Positions 51,866 to 61,293 are shown, counted from the first letter of the stretch. The stretch is DNA of 64,000 nt from Streptomyces umbrinus (GCF_030817415.1 NZ_JAUSZI010000002.1:1488001-1552000); one strand, 5' to 3'. Notes: generated from the sequence alone by a model not told the origin. A program made the numbers and translations.

Positions 51866-54800
51866 TCAGGAGTCCCGCAGATCGCGTGTCAGCAGTGCGG
51901 CCAGCGTGTCGACGACCGGGGGGTCGAGCAGCGACAGATGGTGGCCGGGCAACGGAACGACGGTCAGGTCGGCGCAGTGCGCGTCCCAGCCGAGCGTCGC
52001 GTCGCCGCGTTCGTAACGGGGGTCGTGGACGGTGTGCGGGGCGGTCTCGCTCGCCCGGTAGAGCAGGGTGCGGCCCGCGTAACCGCCGGGCCGGTGGCAC
52101 TCGCCGCTGCGCAGGTCCAGGTAGGAGGTCCGCTGGTGTTCGAGGACCGCTTCCGGCAGTTCGACGGTGTCCTGCAGCACCTTGACGACGAGGTCGATCC
52201 GTCCCGCGTCGTCGAGCCCGGCGAGTTCGTCGTACGGCAGGTCGGGCGCGGCGCCGTAGGTGCGTTCCACGTACGCGGCGAAGTCCCGGAAGTGCCGCAG
52301 GGCCAGGTCGGTCGTGGTGAGGCTGGTGGGCAGAGGCAGTACCGAGTCGAGCAGGACCAGGGCGGCGACTCTGCCGTGCGGGGCGAGCCGCCGGGCCGCC
52401 TCCTGCGCGACCAGACCGCCGTACGACCAACCGCCAACGACCCAGGGGCCTTTGGGCAGCTCCCCTCGTACTCTCCGGGCGAACTCCTCGGCCCGTCCCG
52501 GCACATCGTCGGGGTCGGGCTGCCGGTCGAAGCCGTACACCGGGCGGTCGCCGTCCAGGCAGTGCGCCAACCGGGCGTAGACCTCGGCGGATCCGCCTGC
52601 GGCGTGGGCCAGGAAGAGGGGGGTGCCTGGGCCGGTTCCCGGGAACCGGCGGAGAGGGGTCGGGGTGTCGGGCCGGGTTGCGGATCCTCCCCGTACGAGC
52701 GCGTCGGCGGCCGAACTCACCGCCGTCCCCGGCTCTTTCGGATCGCCGGGCGTCGCCTGCCCTCCCGGAGCACCGGCCGTCTCCGCCTCTCCCCCGGTCT
52801 CCAGCAGCTCGGCCACGCCCCTCAGCGTCCCGCGTCTGAGCAGTACTCCGGGCTCCACCTCGATGTCGAACTCCCGCTGTACCGCGGCCCGTATCCGCAC
52901 GGCCGTGAGGGAGTCCAGACCGAGGTCGGTCAACGGGGTGTCGGGGTCGAGACGTTCGGGGCTGTAGCCCATGACCGCGGCCACGCACAGCCGGAGCCGT
53001 TCGAGAGGACGGGCGGCCGGGTCGAGAGGCGCTGACCGGGGCGGCTCCTCGGGCGGTTCCTCCCCCGCCCAGAAGCGACGGTGCCGCCAGCGGGGCGACG
53101 GGACGTCCACGATGCGGCCCTCGGGATGCAGTCCCTCCCGCGGCTGGGCCACCCGTACGCCGTGGACGAGCAGCGTGGCCAGCGAGGTACGGAAGGCGAG
53201 CGCGTCGTCGGTGTCGCGCCGCAGGGTGGGAACGATCAGCGCGTCCCCGGCGCCGGCATCGCGCAGGGTGTCGGTCAGCGGGTGCAACTGCGTGGCGTGC
53301 GGGGCGACTTCGACGAAGACGCGGTGTCCGTCATCTGCTGCGGCGCGCACCGCCTGTGCGAAGCGGACGGGGTTGCGCAGGTTGGCCGCCCAGTACTCCG
53401 TGTCGCAGGGCACGGTCTCGCGGGGATCGCCGAGCGCGGTGGAGTAGCGGCGGCAGCGGGGTGCGGAGTGCCGGACCTCGCCCAGTTCCCACGCGAACTC
53501 CGGGAGCAGTGGCTCGACTTCGGGCGAGTGGCCCGCCCCCGACACACCCAGCGAACGGGCGAAGCCGCCGTTCTCGGTCACCCGGGCGACCAGCCCGGCC
53601 ACGTCCTCGGCCGAGCCCGTGACCACACACTGCGCGGGAGAGGAATGCACGGCCACTTCCAGCGTGCCGAACTCCCTCGCCAGCACAGGAATTTCGGCCG
53701 CCGGTAGCTCCACGACCGCCATGGCTCCGCCGGTCAGCCGGTCCAGCAGCCGGGAGCGTACGGCGACGATCCGGGCGCCGGTGGCCTGGTCCAGCGCGCC
53801 CGACACGACGGCCGCCGCGATCTCTCCCAGGGAGTGGCCGATGACGGCGTCGGGTTCGAGGCCGTACGAGCGCCACAGTTCGGCGAGGGCGACCTGGATG
53901 CCGTAGAGCACGGGCATGACCGCGGCGGGGGTCGAGAGGTCGGCGTCGGGTCGGAGTCCGGCGCGCAGGGAGAGCCCCGCGTGGTAGCGGACGAGTGGTT
54001 CCAGCCGGTCGACGGCGGCCGCGAACACCGGTTCCGTGGCGAGGAGTTGGCGGCCCATACCGGGCCACTGGGAGCCGTAGCCGGAGAAGACCCACACCAT
54101 GGGTCCAGGCCCGCCCGGCCGGTCCTCCCCCGTGACCAGCCGCGGGGAGGGGTCGCCCGCCGCGAGACGGCCGAGTGCGGTGCGGGTCTCGGCGCGGTCG
54201 CGGGTGACGAGGGCCGCGCGATGGCGGCCACGGCCGGTGCGCCCGGCGAGGGTGCGGGCGAGTTCGGCGTCGCGTACGCGTCGGCTGTCGGGGGTGTCCA
54301 GCCAGTCCGCCAGTTCGCCGGCGTAGGCGCGTACGCGCTCCTTGGTCGGCCCGTCGAGCAGAAGCAGCGCGGGGCGTCCGGCGGGGCCCTTCGCCCGGGC
54401 GGCCGGGCGGTGTTCGGCGAGGACGACGTGGGCGTTCGTACCGCCGAAGCCGAAGGCCGAGACGCCCGCGGTGGCCGTGCCCGAGTAGCGGGGCCAGGGT
54501 TCGGGTGAGCCGACCACGCGCAGGCCGAGCGCGTCGAGGTCGGCATGCGGGCCCGGGCGGTTGAAGTGCAGGTGGGCGGGGATCTCGCCGTGGTGCAGGG
54601 CGAGCACGGTCTTGATCAGGCCCGCGATACCGGCGGCCGCTTCCAGGTGGCCGAGGTTCGTCTTGGCGGAGCCGATCAGGAGGGGCTGGTCCAGGGAGCG
54701 ACCCCGGCCGAGCACGGCGCCGAGGGCGCTCGCCTCGATGGGGTCGCCGAGGGCGGTGCCGGTGCCGTGCGCCTCCACGTAGTCCACGGTCGTCGGGGCG

Positions 54801-56011
54801 GTGTGCGCCTCGGCGAGGAGGGCGCACTGGGCCTCGGAGTTGGGGGCCGTCAGTCCGTTGGAACGGCCGTCGGAGTTGACGGCCGTCGCGTGGATCACCG
54901 CCAGGACGCGGTCGCCGTCGCGTTCGGCGTCAGGGAGCCGTTTCAGTACGACGACTCCGCAGCCCTCGCCGCGTACGATCCCGTCGGCCGCGGCGTCGAA
55001 GGCCTTGCAGCGGCCGTCCGGGGCGAGGGCGCCCGCGCGCTGGAAACCGAGGGTGACGGCGGGGGTCAGGAGCAGGTTCACCCCGGCGGCGAGTGCCGTG
55101 TCGCTCTCGCCCGTCACCAGGCTGCGTACGGCGTGGTGCACCGCGACCAGCGACGACGAGCACGCCGTGTCGACGGACAGGCTGGGGCCGCGCAGGTCGA
55201 GGGCGTACGACAGGCGGCCCGCGGCGATGCTCATGGACGCGCCGGTGGCCGTCCAGGCGTCCACGGCTCGGAGGTCGGCGGTCGTCAGGTGCGCGTATTC
55301 GTTGCCACTGATGCCCACGAAGACACCGGTGCGGGTGCCCGCGAGCGTGGGTGCGGCGAGGGCCGCGTGGTCCAGGGCCTCCCGGGTGACTTCGAGGAGC
55401 ATGCGGTGTTGCGGGTCCATGGCGGTCGCCTCGTGGGCGGGTATGCCGAAGAACTCGGCGTCGAAACCGGCGATGTCGTCGAGGCCGCCGAGAAAGGCGC
55501 CGTGCCGGTTCACGTCGTCCGGCAGGCGTTCCGGATCCCGGACGAAGGGGTCCCAGCGGCCGGGCGGAAGTGTGCCTACCGCGTCGCGGCCTTCGGTGAG
55601 GAGTTGCCAGTATTCGTCCGGGGACGTGACGCCGCCGGGGAATCGGCAGCCGACGCCGATGACGGCGACTGCGGGGGTCGGTTCGGTAGTTCGGTTGGTG
55701 CCGGCCCGCCGTGGCTGATCGCGCCCACGCGGCGGAGCCGCATATGTCACAGCCCCGCGCCCCTTATGGGGCCGGGTCTCCTCCAGTCTTCTCACCAGTG
55801 TGTCGATCGTCGGGGCCTCCCACAGCAGTGTGTCCGGGAGGCGTCTTCCGGCCAGTTCGCTCAGGTCGGATGTGAGGGCCACCGCGTCTCGGGAGGTCAG
55901 GCCGACCTCCGCCAGGGGCCTGTCGTCGGGGAGTTGGCCCGGGCTGACCCCGTACCAGTCCTGGAGCCGCCCGGCGACCAGCTCGCGGATCTCCCTGCGC
56001 GACACGCTCAT
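51866..56011 (-). CDS. Pks13-like polyketide synthase, ACP-KS-AT-ACP-TE
   Basis: A 1381-residue single-module synthase. The N-terminal ACP (1-80) has its attachment Ser40 in GLTSRD. The KS (about 113-540) has Cys284 in DTACSSS and the two His motifs EAHGTGTALGDP and KTNLGHLEAAAG. The AT (about 640-950) has GHSLGE and an unusual GAGHSP where HAFH or YASH is normal. A second ACP (about 1010-1085) has GLDSLT. The thioesterase (about 1120-1381) has GGWSYGG and PGHHLSLL. No ketoreductase is present. This order is that of mycobacterial Pks13, which condenses two fatty acyl units. Its start overlaps the FAAL stop by four bases. Confidence 0.92.
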   Translation of the reverse strand: MSVSRREIRELVAGRLQDWYGVSPGQLPDDRPLAEVGLTSRDAVALTSDLSELAGRRLPDTLLWEAPTIDTLVRRLEETRPHKGRGAVTYAAPPRGRDQPRRAGTNRTTEPTPAVAVIGVGCRFPGGVTSPDEYWQLLTEGRDAVGTLPPGRWDPFVRDPERLPDDVNRHGAFLGGLDDIAGFDAEFFGIPAHEATAMDPQHRMLLEVTREALDHAALAAPTLAGTRTGVFVGISGNEYAHLTTADLRAVDAWTATGASMSIAAGRLSYALDLRGPSLSVDTACSSSLVAVHHAVRSLVTGESDTALAAGVNLLLTPAVTLGFQRAGALAPDGRCKAFDAAADGIVRGEGCGVVVLKRLPDAERDGDRVLAVIHATAVNSDGRSNGLTAPNSEAQCALLAEAHTAPTTVDYVEAHGTGTALGDPIEASALGAVLGRGRSLDQPLLIGSAKTNLGHLEAAAGIAGLIKTVLALHHGEIPAHLHFNRPGPHADLDALGLRVVGSPEPWPRYSGTATAGVSAFGFGGTNAHVVLAEHRPAARAKGPAGRPALLLLDGPTKERVRAYAGELADWLDTPDSRRVRDAELARTLAGRTGRGRHRAALVTRDRAETRTALGRLAAGDPSPRLVTGEDRPGGPGPMVWVFSGYGSQWPGMGRQLLATEPVFAAAVDRLEPLVRYHAGLSLRAGLRPDADLSTPAAVMPVLYGIQVALAELWRSYGLEPDAVIGHSLGEIAAAVVSGALDQATGARIVAVRSRLLDRLTGGAMAVVELPAAEIPVLAREFGTLEVAVHSSPAQCVVTGSAEDVAGLVARVTENGGFARSLGVSGAGHSPEVEPLLPEFAWELGEVRHSAPRCRRYSTALGDPRETVPCDTEYWAANLRNPVRFAQAVRAAADDGHRVFVEVAPHATQLHPLTDTLRDAGAGDALIVPTLRRDTDDALAFRTSLATLLVHGVRVAQPREGLHPEGRIVDVPSPRWRHRRFWAGEEPPEEPPRSAPLDPAARPLERLRLCVAAVMGYSPERLDPDTPLTDLGLDSLTAVRIRAAVQREFDIEVEPGVLLRRGTLRGVAELLETGGEAETAGAPGGQATPGDPKEPGTAVSSAADALVRGGSATRPDTPTPLRRFPGTGPGTPLFLAHAAGGSAEVYARLAHCLDGDRPVYGFDRQPDPDDVPGRAEEFARRVRGELPKGPWVVGGWSYGGLVAQEAARRLAPHGRVAALVLLDSVLPLPTSLTTTDLALRHFRDFAAYVERTYGAAPDLPYDELAGLDDAGRIDLVVKVLQDTVELPEAVLEHQRTSYLDLRSGECHRPGGYAGRTLLYRASETAPHTVHDPRYERGDATLGWDAHCADLTVVPLPGHHLSLLDPPVVDTLAALLTRDLRDS

Positions 56012-57741
56012 CGTGGCCCGAACCCGCCGTCGAGGAAGCGCGCCCGGGCTGCCGCGCGGGACACCTTGCCGCTGCTCGTGCGGGGGACGGAGCCCGGCGG
56101 TACGAGCCGCAGTGAGCCGAGGCGCAGCCCGTGGCGGGCGGAGATCGCGGCGCGCACGACGCGTTCGGCGTTCCGCGAGTCCTTGGGCGTCGGGTCGGTG
56201 TCGCGCCGGTGTTCCGCGACCACGACGAGGTCCTCGCCCACGTCATCCGCCCGGGTCACTCCGAACGCGGCGAGGTGGTCCCGGCGGATCAGGGCCACTG
56301 CCGTCTGTACGGTCTCCTCGATGTCCTGGGGGTAGTGGTTGCGCCCGTCCACGATGAGTACGTCCTTGAGGCGGCCGGTGACGAGAAGCCGCCCTTCGTG
56401 CAGGGCGCCGAGGTCGCCGGTGCGCAGCCAGTCCTCGGCCGCGCCGAAGCCGAAGGTCTCGGCCGTGAGTCCGGCGCGCTTCCAGTAGCCGAGGCCGATG
56501 TTGGGGCCGCGCAACTGGATCTCGCCGACCCGCCCTTGCGGCAGTACGACGCCGTCCCGGCCGACGATCCGCAGCTCCTGCCCGACGGGTGTCCCGCACG
56601 GGACGAGGACGGCCCCCGCCTCGTCCGACGTCTCCTCGATCCGCCCTTCCGTGAGCGCGCCGGCGTCGCAGACGACGGCCGAGGACGGTTCGTCCCGGGA
56701 GCTCGCGGTCACGAACACGGTGGCCTCGGCCAGGCCGTATGCCGGACAGTGCGCGGCCGGGTCGAGCCCGGCGGGCGCGAAGGTCGCGTGGAAGCGGTCC
56801 ACCGTCCCGGCGCGCACCGGTTCGCTGCCGTTGATGAGCACCCGTACGCGGTCCAGGCGGAGTTCGTCGACGAGCCCCGGGTCGGTGCGGGCCACGCAGT
56901 AGTCGTACGCGAAGTTCGGGGCGGCGCTGACGGTGCCCTCGTACGAGCCGAGGAGGCGCAGCCAGCGGGCGGGGTCCTGGAGGAAGGCGGAGGGGTCCAT
57001 GAGGACGGAAGGGAAGCCGCCCACGACGGGTGCGGCGATGCTGAGGACGAGGCCCATGTCGTGGAAGAGGGGCAGCCAGCCGACCGTGGTGGCGGCGTCC
57101 GGGTCGGCGATGAACGCCTGGATGGCCTGGCGGGCGTTGGCGACGACGTTGGCGTGGCTGATCATCACGCCGGCCGGGATGCGGGTGGAGCCGGAGGTGT
57201 ACTGGAGGTACGCGATGTCGTCCGGCTCGGCGGCGCCCGACGGTTCGCCCGAATCGATGAATCCACCGCGCTGGACGGGGAGTTGGTCCACAGGTACGAC
57301 GGGAACCTCCGGCAGGCCGCGTTCGCGGATGAACTCGCCCATCGCACGGGCCGTTTCGGAGTCGCTGAGCAGACAGGCCGGTTCGCAGTCGGCCAGCACG
57401 GCCGCCAGTCTCCCTTCGTGGCCGGGGAGTTGCGGACCGAAGAGAGGTACGGCGATGACGCGGGCGTACAGGCAGCCGAGGAAGCCCGCCGCGTAGTCGA
57501 GCCCCTGGGGAAGCACGAGGGCGGCGCGTTCGCCGGGGGAGGCGATCTGGACGAGCCGGTCGGCGACGGCCCTGGCCCGGGCGTCGAGGGCGCGCCATCC
57601 GAGGGCCCGGTGCACTCCGGTGGGGGCGCTGTCGGGGAAGTCGACGTGGCTGAAGGCGCGTTGCTGCGGACGGTGTCTGGCCCAGTGCCTCAGATGGTCC
57701 GTGAGTGAGGCGGATTCGGCGGCGGGCCGGACGGAGGTCAT
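56008..57741 (-). CDS. Fatty acyl-AMP ligase (FadD32-like)
   Basis: A 577-residue adenylating enzyme. Motifs are LQYTSGSTRIPAGVMISHAN (P-loop region in the form used by FAALs), WLPLFHDMGL, YGLAEATVFV, and the C-terminal GRLKDVLIVDGRNHYPQDIE. The extra segment typical of FAALs between the two main domains is consistent with the length. It activates a fatty acid as acyl-AMP and passes it to an ACP without CoA. Being coupled to the PKS gene, its target is most likely the N-terminal ACP. ATG 57741 is eight bases after GGAG. It is the first gene of the operon. Confidence 0.92.
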   Translation of the reverse strand: MTSVRPAAESASLTDHLRHWARHRPQQRAFSHVDFPDSAPTGVHRALGWRALDARARAVADRLVQIASPGERAALVLPQGLDYAAGFLGCLYARVIAVPLFGPQLPGHEGRLAAVLADCEPACLLSDSETARAMGEFIRERGLPEVPVVPVDQLPVQRGGFIDSGEPSGAAEPDDIAYLQYTSGSTRIPAGVMISHANVVANARQAIQAFIADPDAATTVGWLPLFHDMGLVLSIAAPVVGGFPSVLMDPSAFLQDPARWLRLLGSYEGTVSAAPNFAYDYCVARTDPGLVDELRLDRVRVLINGSEPVRAGTVDRFHATFAPAGLDPAAHCPAYGLAEATVFVTASSRDEPSSAVVCDAGALTEGRIEETSDEAGAVLVPCGTPVGQELRIVGRDGVVLPQGRVGEIQLRGPNIGLGYWKRAGLTAETFGFGAAEDWLRTGDLGALHEGRLLVTGRLKDVLIVDGRNHYPQDIEETVQTAVALIRRDHLAAFGVTRADDVGEDLVVVAEHRRDTDPTPKDSRNAERVVRAAISARHGLRLGSLRLVPPGSVPRTSSGKVSRAAARARFLDGGFGPR

Positions 57742-57865
57742 GGGTGCTCCAACTGGGTCGGCGGCGGCGCGAGTTGAGCGAGAGCGGGAGGGACGAGGGG
57801 CGAGTGCGTCCGCTTGGGGCGGTGCCCCAGGTTCCGCCTCCGGGCGAGGGGTGGGTTAGACGACG

Positions 57866-57906
57866 TGCTGACAGTTCGCCTTCCGCCTTCTGTCAGTTCG
57901 CTGACA
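57866..57906. promoter_or_regulatory. TGTCAGTTCGCTGACA palindrome and half-repeat in the divergent promoter region
   Basis: TGTCAGTTCGCTGACA (57891-57906) is a perfect 6+4+6 palindrome. TGACAGTTCG at 57869-57878 repeats its left half 22 bases before. They lie between the lipid operon and the divergent MFS gene. TGTCAGTCGC recurs at 59445-59454, just before the PucR gene. Confidence 0.55.
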
Positions 57907-57994
57907 AAGGCGTGCCGTCGATTCCATGCCGTGGGCCAGAGCCCGGGCGGCGCTCTCCCGCCGACAATCCGTGCGACGGCGGAAGGAGCGTCTT

Positions 57995-59425
57995 GTGGGA
58001 CGTACACGGCTGTTCGCGCTGTTCTCCCTGCTCACACTGACCGGGTTCATCACGACGCTCGACAACACGGTCATCAATGTGGCCCTGCCGACCGTGCAGC
58101 GCGAACTGAGTCTGACGGTGCCGGACCTGGAGTGGGTGGCCGCCAGCTATGTGCTCAGTTTCGGCGCGCTGCTGCTGCCCGGCGGGCGGCTGACCGATCT
58201 GTTCGGACGCAGATCCGTGCTGGCGGCCGGGATCCTGGTCTTCACGGCGGCGTCGGCGGCGGCCGCCCTCGCGGACAGCGGGGGCATGTTGATCGCAGCC
58301 CGTACGGTGCAGGGGGTCGGGGCCGCGATGGTCATCCCGGCCTCGCTCGCCGTCATCGCGGTCGATCTGCCCGCGCGGCTGCGCGCGACGGCCGTGGGCC
58401 TGTGGACCGCGGCGCTGGCCGTGGCGCTGGCGCTGGGACCCGTGGTGGGCGGCTTCGTCACCCAACGGTGGGGCTGGGGCTGGGTGTTCGCGCTCAACGT
58501 CCCGTTCGGGCTGATCGCGCTGCTGCTGATGCCGGCCGTACCCGGCCGGTCCGCGCCTCGGCGAGGTGGTCTCGATCTGCCCGGTGTGCTGCTGTCCGTG
58601 CTCGCGCTCTATCTGCTCACCTACGGTCTCGTGCGCGGGCAGGAGCACGGGTTCGGCACCGCGCCCGTACCGCTGTGCCTGGGCGTTTCGGCGGTCGCCG
58701 CCTGTGTGTTCGTCGTCGTGGAGGCGCGGACCGCGCGCCCGCTCGTCGAACTGCGGCTCCTGCGCGACCGGTTCCTCACCGGTGGGATCGCCGCGCAGGT
58801 GCTGTGGGGCATCGGCGTCAACGGGGTGTTCTTCTTCACGGCCCTCTATCTCCAGCGGGTGCTCGGCTTCTCGCCGACGGGGGCGGGGCTGGCGTTTCTG
58901 CCGCTGGCGGGTGCGCTGCTGCTGGGGACGCCGGTGGCCGAGCGGGCGGCCCGCGCACTGGGCGCGCATGTCTCGATCGCGGGTGGCCTCTGCCTGGTGG
59001 CGGTCGGTCTGCTGTACGTCTCGGGCGCGGGTGCGCGGGCCGGCTTCTGGGATCTGCAGCCGGGGCTGCTCCTGATCGGCTGGGGTTCCGCGTTCACCAC
59101 TCCCCTGACCGTGCGCTGTCTCGCGCAGGTTCCGGAGACGGGGATGGGAATGGCGACCGGTCTGGTGAGCGCGGCCCGCGAGGTCTCCGGTGTGTTCGGG
59201 GTGGTCCTGGTGGGCGTGGTGCTCACCCGGCGTGAAAGCTCCGAGCTGCGTTCCGGCACCGATCCGCGCGACGCGTTCCTGGAGGGCTACGACCTCGGGC
59301 TCCGGCTCGCGGCGTGCTGCGTACTCGCGGGTGCGTTCGTGACGCTGGTGACGCTGCGCCGTCGTGGGCGTCATCGGCGGGTGGTGGCGCGGAGCAGAAG
59401 CAGGATTCCCCTTGTCATGAAGTGA
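57995..59425 (+). CDS. MFS exporter, EmrB/QacA (14-helix) type
   Basis: A 476-residue membrane protein with about fourteen helices of the drug:H+ antiporter-2 group. Motif A is GGRLTDLFGRRSVL, motif D1 is LDNTVINVALPTV, and motif C appears as ALALGPVVGGFV. The GTG at 57995 has AAGGAG seven bases upstream and precedes the first helix. It is divergent from the FAAL-PKS operon with about 250 bases between, so it may export the operon's product or a precursor. That link is inferred from position and shared repeats only. Confidence 0.88.
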   Translation: MGRTRLFALFSLLTLTGFITTLDNTVINVALPTVQRELSLTVPDLEWVAASYVLSFGALLLPGGRLTDLFGRRSVLAAGILVFTAASAAAALADSGGMLIAARTVQGVGAAMVIPASLAVIAVDLPARLRATAVGLWTAALAVALALGPVVGGFVTQRWGWGWVFALNVPFGLIALLLMPAVPGRSAPRRGGLDLPGVLLSVLALYLLTYGLVRGQEHGFGTAPVPLCLGVSAVAACVFVVVEARTARPLVELRLLRDRFLTGGIAAQVLWGIGVNGVFFFTALYLQRVLGFSPTGAGLAFLPLAGALLLGTPVAERAARALGAHVSIAGGLCLVAVGLLYVSGAGARAGFWDLQPGLLLIGWGSAFTTPLTVRCLAQVPETGMGMATGLVSAAREVSGVFGVVLVGVVLTRRESSELRSGTDPRDAFLEGYDLGLRLAACCVLAGAFVTLVTLRRRGRHRRVVARSRSRIPLVMK

Positions 59426-59429
59426 CAAG
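59411..59429. terminator. CTTGTCA-TGAAG-TGACAAG palindrome at the end of the MFS gene
   Basis: A perfect 7-bp inverted repeat with a five-base centre overlaps the MFS stop codon. It could be a small terminator hairpin or a regulator site, since its TGTCA/TGACA core resembles the elements at 57866-57906. Confidence 0.4.
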
Positions 59430-59527
59430 CCCCCGGTGCATGTCTGTCAGTCGCCGATGAAGCTGGGCAGAATTCTTGCGGGTATCGTCACCGTGCCCCA
59501 CTTCCCGTGCGCAGAAGGAGCCGCTGC

Positions 59528-60781
59528 GTGACCGGATTCCGCATGCTGGAGAAGATCGAGGCCACGAACGCCACGGCGAGGGCCGAGGAGGCCCAGGGCC
59601 CGTTCAAGGCGTTCCCTTCGGGTCTGCACGACCATCTCAGACCGTTCTTCGACGACATCACCGAAGAGGTCGTACGGGCGATCAGAACCGAGATCCCGGA
59701 GTACGCGCGGCCGACGGACGACACGTACATGCAGGTCGTGCATCAGGGCGTGGAGCATGCGCTGCAGGGGTTCCTGGAGCGGATGGCGAAGCCGGACACC
59801 GACTGGCAGCCGGTGACGGCGACGTATCAGCGCATCGGCCGGGGCGAGGCGGACGAGGGACGCAGTCTCGACGCGTTCCAGTCGGCGCTGCGGCTCGGCG
59901 CGCGGGTGACATGGCGCCGGATCAACGCGCTGGTCGACGCCGATCTGCTGCCGCGTCATGTGCTGGCCGCGTTCGGGGAGGCGCTGTTCCTGCACCTGGA
60001 CGAGATGGCGGCCGCGACGACGGCCGGGTACACCGAGGCGCGGCTGCACGCGGCCGGTGAACTGCAGCAGCGGCGTTCGCGGTTGATCGATCTGCTGATC
60101 GTGGACCCGCCCGCGTCGGTCGCGGCCATCACGGATCTCGCGCACACCGCGCAGTGGCCCGTGCCCCGCTCGCTGGCCGTGGTCGTCATCGATCACGGGG
60201 CGCAGGCCGGGGCGTCCCAACCGCCCATCGTGCCACCGGAGTTCCTGGCACGGTTCGACGTGCGCCCGGCCGTGCTGGTGGTGCCCGATCCGGAGGGCCC
60301 GGGCAGGGCGCGTGCCGTCGCCGGTGCGCTGCAGGGCCTACGGGCCGTCATGGGGCCGAGCGTCGCGCTCCAGGAGGGGGCGAGGTCGCTGCGGTGGGCG
60401 GCGGAGGCGCTCGATCTGGCCCGGCGGGGCGTGCTGCCGGACACGCAGATGGTGCGCTGCCGGGACCATCTGGCCACGCTGATGCTGTTCCGCGACGAGG
60501 CGCTGGTGGAGGCGATGGCCGACCGGCATCTGCGCCCCCTGGACACCATCCGGCTGCCTCAGCGCGAGCGCCTCGCGGAGACACTTCTCAGCTGGCTCGA
60601 GTGCGGCCACAACGCGAGCGAGGTGGCCGCCCGTCTCGCCGTCCATCCGCAGACGGTCCGCTATCGCATGCGTCAGCTCGACGAGTTGTTCGGCGACCGG
60701 CTGCACGACCCCACCACCCAGTTCGAGATGCAGTTGGCGCTGCGGGCGCTCAAGCTCCGGAGGGCGGCCCGGGCACGGTGA
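59528..60781 (+). CDS. PucR/CdaR-family transcriptional regulator
   Basis: A 417-residue regulator. The N-terminal 170 residues form the helical RsbT co-antagonist-like sensor domain seen in actinobacterial PucR proteins. A GGDEF-like degenerate domain occupies the middle. The C-terminal helix-turn-helix of the HTH_30 type is GHNASEVAARLAVHPQTVRY followed by RMRQLDELFGDRL. GTG 59528 follows GAAGGAG. It comes 100 bases after the MFS gene in the same direction and is the only regulator next to the lipid operon. TGTCAG-type repeats near both promoters are candidate sites. Confidence 0.87.
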   Translation: MTGFRMLEKIEATNATARAEEAQGPFKAFPSGLHDHLRPFFDDITEEVVRAIRTEIPEYARPTDDTYMQVVHQGVEHALQGFLERMAKPDTDWQPVTATYQRIGRGEADEGRSLDAFQSALRLGARVTWRRINALVDADLLPRHVLAAFGEALFLHLDEMAAATTAGYTEARLHAAGELQQRRSRLIDLLIVDPPASVAAITDLAHTAQWPVPRSLAVVVIDHGAQAGASQPPIVPPEFLARFDVRPAVLVVPDPEGPGRARAVAGALQGLRAVMGPSVALQEGARSLRWAAEALDLARRGVLPDTQMVRCRDHLATLMLFRDEALVEAMADRHLRPLDTIRLPQRERLAETLLSWLECGHNASEVAARLAVHPQTVRYRMRQLDELFGDRLHDPTTQFEMQLALRALKLRRAARAR

Positions 60782-60810
60782 GCGTCACAGAAACTGACCG
60801 AAGGTGAGTA

Positions 60811-61293
60811 TCACAGCGACTGGCCCAGGGTGAGCGTGTGCGGTCCGAAACCGTTGCGCTCGTAGAACCGGATCGCGTCCGCGTTGGCCGCGTACGCCGT
60901 CACCTCCGCGAGCTGGGCGCCCTGTTCCCGCGCCCAGTCGAGGAAGGCCGCCACGAGCCCCGCTCCCGTCCGGGTGCCGCGGTGGGGCGGGCGCACGTAC
61001 AGGCTGTGCAGGGTGGCGAGCTTCACCGGGCGCATGGCCGAGCCCTCCGCGACGGTGCCCACGAGGTGACCTACGACCTCCCCGCCGTGCTCGGCCACGA
61101 GCGACAGCCGGGCCGGATCGTCGATGCCCTTGGCGAATCTCTCCGCACCTTGCGCGAGAGGCCAGTTGATGTCGACGGTCGCGTCCCGGGTGCCCGCGTC
61201 CTCGGCGAACAGGGCGGTGCTGGAGGCGACGAGCGCCGGGAGGTCCTCGCGGCGGGCCCGGCGGACGACTGGCTGGTCGTGGTGGTCACTCAT
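60811..61293 (-). CDS. GNAT-family N-acetyltransferase
   Basis: A 160-residue acetyltransferase. Acetyl-CoA binding motif A is LYVRPPHRGTRTGAGLVAAF and the terminal region is ADAIRFYERNGFGP. The substrate is not predictable. The start is the first ATG, beginning MSDHHDQPVVRRA. It is divergent from the DUF1304-TetR pair, and the long inverted repeat between them could serve both. Confidence 0.88.
   Translation of the reverse strand: MSDHHDQPVVRRARREDLPALVASSTALFAEDAGTRDATVDINWPLAQGAERFAKGIDDPARLSLVAEHGGEVVGHLVGTVAEGSAMRPVKLATLHSLYVRPPHRGTRTGAGLVAAFLDWAREQGAQLAEVTAYAANADAIRFYERNGFGPHTLTLGQSL

Noticed and set aside
49482..57741. Genuine mycolic acid biosynthesis
   Set aside because: No AccD4, CmrA-type reductase, FAS-II elongation genes or trehalose export genes are present. 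Only the condensation and transfer part is paralleled.
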